DNA of 9,760 bases from OLB7 sp966250335 (GTDB lineage Bacteria > Bacteroidota > Ignavibacteria > OLB7). Numbering within the stretch: position 1 is the first letter of the stretch; the number at the start of each line of letters is the position of its first letter. Both the position numbers and the translations under genes were made by a program. Under the pieces are notes generated by a model. It had not been told where the DNA came from and did no database searches. It worked only from the letters and a program-made list of their open reading frames with translations. Shown piece by piece: positions 1-4,867 of this stretch. Location: assembly GCA_966250335.1 (NCBI GenBank), contig CBINGZ010000077.1, positions 1-9,760 on the forward strand. The letters are read 5' to 3'.

Positions 1-1103
1 TCCACGTGCCGCTGGATGCACTGCGCGCAGACCTCCTTCATCATACACTGCATCGGGGAGTTGATCGATCCGATTGCGACATGAGGTCCAAGGTAGGGAG
101 CCAGCAGTCCGTGACGCGCCCCCTGGACCGCCGCCATCATCCTGTCCGATCCGATCACCACGATCCGGGTCGCCTCGGTCATCGGGACGAGCTGCGGTCC
201 CAGCTCGCCGTTGGCGTAGGCGACCATCGCCTCCAGGATGTTCCCCCGTCTGTAGGCGTCGTTCGGCCGGCGCGGGGCGATCTCGTCGCCGGTGTCGCTG
301 CTCCAGATCACCTGGTCGGCGGAATCCTCCACGTCGTCTCTGTGGAAGAGATCCTCCCCCTTCTTGTAGCCGGCGAAGTAGAGGACCGTGCAGCCCGCCT
401 GGCGCATCGCCTTGCCGATCGAGAAGAGGACGGCGTTGCCGAGCCCCCCTCCGCAGAGGATCACCTTCTCATTCGGTTCGATCTCGGTGGGGGCGCCGGT
501 CGGTCCCATCAGGACGATCCGTTCGCCCGGCCTGAGCGCCGCGCAGAGCCGCGAGCTTGCCCCCATCTCCAGCACGATCGTGCTGATCAGTCCCCGCTCA
601 CGGTCGACCCAGGCGCCGGTGAGGGCAAGGCCCTCCATCAGCAGCGGGGTTCCGTCGACCACCGGGGCGGTCGTCTCGTAGTTCTGAAGACGATAGAACT
701 GTCCCGGACTGAACCGCTCGGCGGCCATCGGGGCGTGGACGACGACCTCCACGATGGTGGCGGTCAGCCGGATCACCTGGTGCACCGTGGCGATCAGTCT
801 CCCGTCGAGGTCCGCGCTGAAGTTGTCCCATTCGGCGTCCCGTTCCGGCTGCACGGCCGGGTCGAGGTCGGCCAGTTCCGCCTGGAAGAGCCGCGCCACA
901 TGCGGGTAGCCGTCCTTGGCCGAGGCCATCGCCTTGACGACGTTGCCGGCATAGCGGGGATGGTTGTCGCCGTAATAGCTGATGAGCCGCCCCTCGCGGT
1001 TGTACGACGTGAAGAAGCCGGTCTCCCCCCGTTCCGCCTGCCGAAGCAGCAGCTCGCCCAGATTCGACCTGACGTTTCCGTTCGTGATCTCGTGAGAATC
1101 CAT
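1..1103 (-). CDS. C-terminal electron-transfer module of a large FAD/Fe-S oxidoreductase (PyrK/ferredoxin-reductase-like), partial
   Basis: The product probably moves electrons between NAD(P)H, FAD and an iron-sulfur centre in the cytoplasm; the substrate is unknown. The frame is open from an ATG at 1103 to the left edge (367 codons, 3' end missing). Residues 29-65 hold a segment that begins GFFTSYN, continues SYYGDNHPRYAGN and ends in KAMASAK. An FAD-binding barrel follows around 105-205, with GQFYRLQN at 134-141. The nucleotide-binding part starts at CGGGLGNA (217-224). Near the edge C353, C359 and C362 look like [2Fe-2S] ligands of the PyrK type. The 831-residue gene upstream is in the same frame, separated only by a TAA and 28 open codons, so this is likely the second half of one protein. 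The ATG at 1103 has no clear Shine-Dalgarno sequence, and a GTG at 1154 is an alternative start. The fold is well supported; independent translation is not. Confidence 0.8.
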   Translation of the reverse strand, partial: MDSHEITNGNVRSNLGELLLRQAERGETGFFTSYNREGRLISYYGDNHPRYAGNVVKAMASAKDGYPHVARLFQAELADLDPAVQPERDAEWDNFSADLDGRLIATVHQVIRLTATIVEVVVHAPMAAERFSPGQFYRLQNYETTAPVVDGTPLLMEGLALTGAWVDRERGLISTIVLEMGASSRLCAALRPGERIVLMGPTGAPTEIEPNEKVILCGGGLGNAVLFSIGKAMRQAGCTVLYFAGYKKGEDLFHRDDVEDSADQVIWSSDTGDEIAPRRPNDAYRRGNILEAMVAYANGELGPQLVPMTEATRIVVIGSDRMMAAVQGARHGLLAPYLGPHVAIGSINSPMQCMMKEVCAQCIQRHV

Positions 1104-1190
1104 GGAAGAATATGCTCTCGGGTTGCGCCGGTCGCAGGCACCGCTCAGGTACACGATCGGCGTGATAATGTTTCCGCGCGGCGCGGGTTA
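1104..1190 (-). other. In-frame TAA plus 28 open codons joining the two oxidoreductase halves
   Basis: TAA lies at 1190-1188 on the minus strand and is followed by C. The 28 codons between it and the ATG at 1103 stay open in the same frame. They read PAPRGNIITPIVYLSGACD and then RRNPRAYSS. Most of these codons end in G or C, like the genes on either side, so the stretch looks like coding sequence rather than an ordinary spacer. TAA is not a selenocysteine (UGA) or pyrrolysine (UAG) codon. The choices are a real split into two genes, a recent nonsense mutation, a sequencing error, or leaky termination. The sequence alone cannot decide between them. Confidence 0.6.
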
Positions 1191-3683
1191 TCCGGGATCG
1201 GCCACAAGTTCGGCCACGTCGACCTCCCGGCGGATCACGAAGGGGGCGAAGTACTGCCGCCAGTTGTCGTACTCGAACGCGCCGGGGTTCTCCCTCTCGA
1301 TAATCGTGTTGGGAGATGTCCCCGCCGCCACCAGCACGGTCCGCGCCGGCATGGTGACGAGTTCCCCGGTTCCCCGCCATTTTCCCGTCTCGTCCAGTCC
1401 CTGCCGCTCGAAGGTGATCCCCTCGACGGCGCCGAACCTGTCGGCATGCGCCTCGGCCGGGGAGAGGTTCTCCACGATGTAGATCCCCTCCTCGAGCGCC
1501 TTGATGATCTCCTCATGGTTCAGCCTGTAGGCCGGGGCGTCGCTGACGGTCTTGCGATAGACGAGCGAGACGCCCCCCCACGAGCGGATCAGTCCGATGA
1601 AGTTCGGCTCCCGTCCCTCCGCCGCGGCGTTCACCCGCTCCATCCGGATCGCCGTGCCGTGCGCGATCGCTTCCTCCAGAACCTCCTTCTCCTCGTCGTT
1701 GAAGGCGCTCCAGAAGCGTTCGGCCCCCAGCTCGTCGATAAGTGTCGTGGTGCGATCGAGCACCCGCTCCACGTAGATGGGGTAGTAGGCCATCACCTCG
1801 GTGGCGGTGTCGATGCCGGTGAGCCCGCCGCCGATGACGACGGCCGGCATCCGGACCTGAAGGTTCGGGAGCGCGCGGGCCTTGAACGCCCCGGTGAGCT
1901 GGAGCGCCATCAGGAAGTCCGACGCCTGCCTGACCCCCCGGATCAGATTGTTCTTCATCGGGACGATCGTCGGCTTCCCGGCTCCCGTCGCGATGGCTAT
2001 ATGGTCGAATCCGAGATTCCAGGCGTCGTCGATCGTCATCGTGCCGCCGAAGCGGACGCCGCCGTAGATCTTGAAGGTCCGCCTGCGGGCAAGGGTGATG
2101 TAGATCACCTTCAGGAAGTTCTTATCCCATCGTACCGTGATACCATACTCGGAGACGCCGCCGAACCCGAGCAGGATACGGTCGTCGAGCCGATCGTAGA
2201 TCGATCTGAAATCGGCGACCGGCTCCGGCGGCGCATCGGCGCTTCCGGTGAGCGAGGCGGGGAGCGGTTCGATCTTCAGGCCGTCGATGCCGACGACGCC
2301 GAACCCTTCGTTGATCAGGTAGTGCGCCAGCGTGTACCCGGCCGGTCCCAGTCCCACCACCAGAATCTTCTTCCCGTTGTACGGCAGGGCGTGGGGCCTG
2401 CGGACGTTGAGAGGGTTCCATCGCGTCAGGAAGGAATAGATCTCGAAGCCGAAGGGGTAGGAGAGGATCTCGGTCAGCACTCCGGTCTCGATCTGCGGGA
2501 TGTTCACCGGGTCCTGCTTCTGATAGATGCATCCCTTCATGCAGTCGTTGCAGATGCGGTGGCCGGTGCCGGGGCACATCGGGTTGTCGACCATCACCAC
2601 GGCCAGGGCCGCCAGACCGTCGCCGTTGTGCTTCAGCAGATGCATCTCGGAGATCTTCTCATCGAGCGGGCAGCCGTGGAGCGTGATACCGAGCGGGTTC
2701 CGCTTCATCGAGCCGTCCTTTTCCCTGAACCCCTTGGAGCAGGAGTCCTTGTCGCGCTGATGGCAGTAGATGCAGTACTCCACCTCGTTCAGCAGCTCCC
2801 GGTGTCCGTACCGCAGATCGGTAAGCCTGAAGCCGTCGCGGGCGCGGTATTCATCCTCCGGTCCCTCGTAGGCGCCGGCCGGCATCCCCTGCGGGACGCG
2901 GAGATCGACAAGACGCGCATAGTCGAGGGTGTGGGGGGTGCGGAGCGAGACCCAGCGTACGCCGGTGTGGGAGAGGTGATGTTCCACCGAGACCCACCGC
3001 TCGTACAGGTCGAGAAGCGCGGCGACGAGCTCCGGGGCGCGCGCCGGCTCGCCGATCTCCGGAAGGAGTCGGGCGACGATGGGGGAGAGGGAGCGGGCGG
3101 AGGCGACGGAGGCGATCAGCGCGGAGAGTTCCGTCAGCAGCGCGCCGGTCGGTTCGGTTCCCTTCACCGATTTCTCCAGGTTCAGCAGGTTCACCACGAT
3201 CGTGGCGGTGGCCCGTTCGGCGTCCAGCGCCTGGAACGTCTCGCCGAAGGCGAGGCGGTTGAGGGCGTCGACCCCTTCGCGCACCTCGGCGATGGCGATC
3301 TGCTGGATGTTCGGATAGCGCTTCAGGGCGCGTCTGGTCACGAACTCCCGTTTGAAGACGAAGACGATCGACTCGTCGTCGACGGCGCGTCTCCAGCGGC
3401 CATGTTCATCCTGCACCTGGAAGAGCTCGGAGATGAAGGCCGAGAGATATGGGGCGGTTCTGACGACGACGTCGGAGATCTCCTCCGGGGTCATCCCCTC
3501 CCCAAGGCTCTGCCTGTATCTGTCGAACGATTCCCAGAGCTCGGGATCGGAGGCTCTGACGGAGTCGTGGAAGAGCCCGGTGAGCTCCGCCAGACGGGCG
3601 GGTTTGTAAAGGTCGGAGTAGTCGAAGCCGGGGATGCCGATCCGCAGGGCGAGCGAACCGGCGCTCGATGCTGTTTCGTTCAT
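1188..3683 (-). CDS. GltD/DPD-like [4Fe-4S]-FAD-NAD(P) oxidoreductase, N-terminal module
   Basis: This 831-residue protein resembles the small subunit of glutamate synthase and the N-terminal half of dihydropyrimidine dehydrogenase, which pass electrons from NAD(P)H through FAD and [4Fe-4S] clusters. Residues 1-290 are helical-looking and unassigned. A cysteine-rich domain follows, with C304, C307, C315, C338 (HGCPL), C370, C378, C381 and C385; the last group sits in RICNDCMKGCIYQKQDP. The FAD Rossmann motif GLGPAG is at 444-449. The NAD(P) motif GGGLTG is at 618-623. A closing ATG-type strand, VLVAAGTSPN, is at 783-792. The ATG at 3683 was chosen over the one at 3734 because a TATGTTTG promoter at 3730-3723 would start the RNA near 3716, between them. 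The frame ends at a TAA that is followed in frame by a PyrK-like module. The substrate is unknown, and glutamate synthase activity is not implied because no large subunit is visible. Confidence 0.88.
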   Translation of the reverse strand: MNETASSAGSLALRIGIPGFDYSDLYKPARLAELTGLFHDSVRASDPELWESFDRYRQSLGEGMTPEEISDVVVRTAPYLSAFISELFQVQDEHGRWRRAVDDESIVFVFKREFVTRRALKRYPNIQQIAIAEVREGVDALNRLAFGETFQALDAERATATIVVNLLNLEKSVKGTEPTGALLTELSALIASVASARSLSPIVARLLPEIGEPARAPELVAALLDLYERWVSVEHHLSHTGVRWVSLRTPHTLDYARLVDLRVPQGMPAGAYEGPEDEYRARDGFRLTDLRYGHRELLNEVEYCIYCHQRDKDSCSKGFREKDGSMKRNPLGITLHGCPLDEKISEMHLLKHNGDGLAALAVVMVDNPMCPGTGHRICNDCMKGCIYQKQDPVNIPQIETGVLTEILSYPFGFEIYSFLTRWNPLNVRRPHALPYNGKKILVVGLGPAGYTLAHYLINEGFGVVGIDGLKIEPLPASLTGSADAPPEPVADFRSIYDRLDDRILLGFGGVSEYGITVRWDKNFLKVIYITLARRRTFKIYGGVRFGGTMTIDDAWNLGFDHIAIATGAGKPTIVPMKNNLIRGVRQASDFLMALQLTGAFKARALPNLQVRMPAVVIGGGLTGIDTATEVMAYYPIYVERVLDRTTTLIDELGAERFWSAFNDEEKEVLEEAIAHGTAIRMERVNAAAEGREPNFIGLIRSWGGVSLVYRKTVSDAPAYRLNHEEIIKALEEGIYIVENLSPAEAHADRFGAVEGITFERQGLDETGKWRGTGELVTMPARTVLVAAGTSPNTIIERENPGAFEYDNWRQYFAPFVIRREVDVAELVADPG

Positions 3684-3722
3684 GCGATGAGAGAAATCTT
3701 GGCAGCCGACATGAGTGCACTG

Positions 3723-3756
3723 CAAACATAACACAGTGCCGTGGTTTCCCCGCGAA
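3723..3756 (-). promoter_or_regulatory. Bacteroidota-type promoter for the oxidoreductase
   Basis: On the minus strand TATGTTTG (3730-3723) matches the Bacteroidota -7 consensus TAnnTTTG exactly. A weak -33 element, TTCG in place of TTTG, lies at 3756-3753 with a 22-base spacer. The RNA would start near 3716, giving a leader of about 33 bases before the ATG at 3683. No Shine-Dalgarno sequence is visible in that leader. Confidence 0.55.
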
Positions 3757-3762
3757 CGCGGG
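3749..3762. repeat. Tight inverted repeat CCCGCG-AA-CGCGGG between divergent promoters
   Basis: A 6-base perfect dyad with a 2-base centre lies in the divergent promoter region and covers the weak -33 element of the oxidoreductase promoter. The 2-base centre is too small for a good RNA hairpin, so a protein-binding site is more plausible than a terminator. No family of regulator can be named. Confidence 0.4.
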
Positions 3763-3797
3763 AGTTACGCAATATAAACTCCTTTACAAAAGAAGTC

Positions 3798-3830
3798 TTT
3801 GCAAAGGGTGGGGGAAGGCCCTTATATTTG
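3798..3830 (+). promoter_or_regulatory. Promoter of the tRNA-Ala/tRNA-Asp unit
   Basis: TTTG (3798-3801) and TATATTTG (3823-3830) match the Bacteroidota -33/-7 pair TTTG and TAnnTTTG with a 21-base spacer. The same bases also read as a fair sigma-70 promoter: TTGCAA, 18 bases, TATATT. The RNA would start near 3837, about 60 bases before the mature tRNA-Ala. Confidence 0.65.
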
Positions 3831-3896
3831 CAGTCCTTGATGGGCCGAGCGCCACGAATCATCAGCAATGAAGATCGAGCGGGCGACCACAACCAA

Positions 3897-3960
<64 letters not shown>

Positions 3961-3969
<9 letters not shown>

Positions 3970-3981
3970 CGTCGGACCTGA
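3961..3981 (+). repeat. Hairpin made by the tRNA-Ala 3' acceptor strand and its trailer
   Basis: TCAGGTCC (3961-3968), loop ACGTC, and GGACCTGA (3974-3981) form a perfect 8-base-pair stem. The left arm is the 3' half of the tRNA-Ala acceptor stem plus the last T-arm base. The trailer therefore pairs with it better than the tRNA's own 5' strand, which makes a G-U pair. No T-run follows, so it is not a standard intrinsic terminator. It may affect 3' processing or folding of the precursor. Confidence 0.6.
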
Positions 3982-4037
3982 TACCGTACAGCGGTTGGGA
4001 ACGTCCCCGGTGACAATGACGTTCTTCTCTACAGGTC

Positions 4038-4054
4038 ATCGGCCGAAGGCCGGT
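4038..4054 (+). repeat. Small hairpin between the two tRNAs
   Basis: ATCGGCC, loop GAA, GGCCGGT gives 7 pairs including one G-U. It is followed by CAGTTTG and then the perfect palindrome GAAAATTTTC (4061-4070), which abuts the 5' end of tRNA-Asp. It could be a weak terminator or a processing site. The T-run is offset, so readthrough into tRNA-Asp is likely. Confidence 0.4.
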
Positions 4055-4070
4055 CAGTTTGAAAATTTTC

Positions 4071-4144
4071 GGGGTGGTAGTTCAGTTGGTTAGAACGCCT
4101 GCCTGTCACGCAGGAGGCCGCGAGTTCAAGTCTCGTCCATCCCG
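4071..4144 (+). tRNA. tRNA-Asp, anticodon GTC
   Basis: This is a complete cloverleaf of 74 bases. The acceptor arm is GGGGTGG with CCATCCC, and the discriminator is G, as expected for aspartate. The anticodon stem CCTGC/GCAGG holds the loop CTGTCAC with GTC at 4105-4107. The T arm is GCGAG-TTCAAGT-CTCGT. CCA is not encoded. It lies 101 bases after tRNA-Ala on the same strand and is probably co-transcribed with it. Confidence 0.96.
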
Positions 4145-4153
4145 CTTCTCACA

Positions 4154-4198
4154 ACCGATGCCGATCTTCTGCCAGAGATGATCGGCATCGGTGTTTAT
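4154..4198 (+). terminator. Terminator-like hairpin after tRNA-Asp, with an alternative fold reaching the def leader
   Basis: ACCGATGCCGATC (4154-4166) and GATCGGCATCGGT (4180-4192) form a perfect 13-base-pair stem around a 13-base loop. GTTTAT follows, a weak T-run. The sequence ACCGATGCC recurs at 4205-4213. The right arm could therefore pair downstream instead (4184-4192 with 4205-4213, 9 pairs, 12-base loop), covering bases just before the def start at 4223. It may end the tRNA transcript, or it may work as an attenuator for def. Confidence 0.6.
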
Positions 4199-4222
4199 AG
4201 GGCAACCGATGCCTTGACGCTT

Positions 4223-4780
4223 ATGAAGATCCTCCCCATCTATACGTTCGACCATCCCATTCTCCGTAAGACCCTCAACCCGGTCACGGAGATCACCGAC
4301 GAGATTCTCCGTCTGGCCGCCGACATGCACGCCACGATGCGGAACGCCGACGGCATCGGGCTGGCAGCCAACCAGGTGGGACAGGATGTCGCCATGACCG
4401 TCATCGATCTGAGCGGCGTGGAGGGATACGAAGGTCAGGAGCCTCTCACGCTGATCAACCCGGTGATCGAGGCCTTCTCCGACGAGGAGGAGCCGTACGA
4501 GGAGGGGTGCCTCAGCCTTCCCGATCTCCGCGCCGATGTCGTCCGCCCCTCCGGCGTTCAGGTCCGTTTCTTCGATCTGAACATGCGTGAGCGGACGATC
4601 GAGACCGACCAGCTTCTGGCCCGCGTCATGCAGCATGAAATCGACCACCTGCACGGCATCTATCTGTTCGATCATTTGAAGCCGATGCGGCGCGCGCTGC
4701 TGAAAAAGAAGCTGCTGGAGATCAAGCGGGGGGAGGCCGAGGCGTCCTATCCCCTGTTCGGCGGCGATCAGGCGGCGTAA
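4223..4780 (+). CDS. def: Peptide deformylase
   Basis: The enzyme removes the formyl group from the N-terminal methionine of new proteins as they leave the ribosome, using a bound Fe(II) or similar metal. All three family motifs are present in this 185-residue protein: GIGLAANQ at 44-51, EGCLSLP at 94-100 with metal ligand C96, and QHEIDH at 137-142 with ligands H138 and H142 and catalytic E139. The length is normal. The start at 4223 (MKILPIY) fits the family. An ATG at 4178 in the same frame would add 15 residues and lies inside the upstream hairpin, so it was not used. No Shine-Dalgarno sequence is visible. alaS follows after 87 bases on the same strand, so the two are probably co-transcribed. 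The charged tail from about 155 (MRRALLKKKLL) is typical of the family's C-terminal helix. Confidence 0.97.
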   Translation: MKILPIYTFDHPILRKTLNPVTEITDEILRLAADMHATMRNADGIGLAANQVGQDVAMTVIDLSGVEGYEGQEPLTLINPVIEAFSDEEEPYEEGCLSLPDLRADVVRPSGVQVRFFDLNMRERTIETDQLLARVMQHEIDHLHGIYLFDHLKPMRRALLKKKLLEIKRGEAEASYPLFGGDQAA

Positions 4781-4790
4781 CGAACGCCCC

Positions 4791-4815
4791 GCCGGAAACC
4801 ACACATCGATCCGGC
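4791..4815 (+). repeat. Weak hairpin in the def-alaS gap
   Basis: GCCGGA (4791-4796) and TCCGGC (4810-4815) form a 6-base-pair stem with a 13-base loop, followed by CCGTTTCC. It is too weak to call a terminator. It lies about 50 bases before the alaS start and might be a processing or control site. AlaRS of Escherichia coli binds a palindrome at its own promoter, but no similar arrangement can be shown here. Confidence 0.25.
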
Positions 4816-4867
4816 CCGTTTCCATCAGGACCACGGACGACACAGAGCACCCAAACCGATCAGAGAT

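Noticed and set aside
1188..1190. Selenocysteine or pyrrolysine recoding at the in-frame stop
   Set aside because: The codon is TAA; those systems use UGA and UAG.
598..1380. A 260-codon minus-strand frame across the oxidoreductase junction, considered as evidence for a frameshift
   Set aside because: Both halves of the oxidoreductase are in one frame (first bases at 1103, 1190 and 3683 agree modulo 3). The break is a stop codon, not a frameshift, and the other frame has no recognisable motif.
6..3731. A 1241-codon open frame on the plus strand
   Set aside because: It lies codon-for-codon antisense to the oxidoreductase. It is open because the real gene rarely uses TTA, CTA or TCA. Its translation is rich in Arg, Gly, Val and His and has no family motif.
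3684..3734. An upstream ATG at 3734 for the oxidoreductase
   Set aside because: It lies upstream of the TATGTTTG promoter element, and the 17 added residues do not resemble the family.
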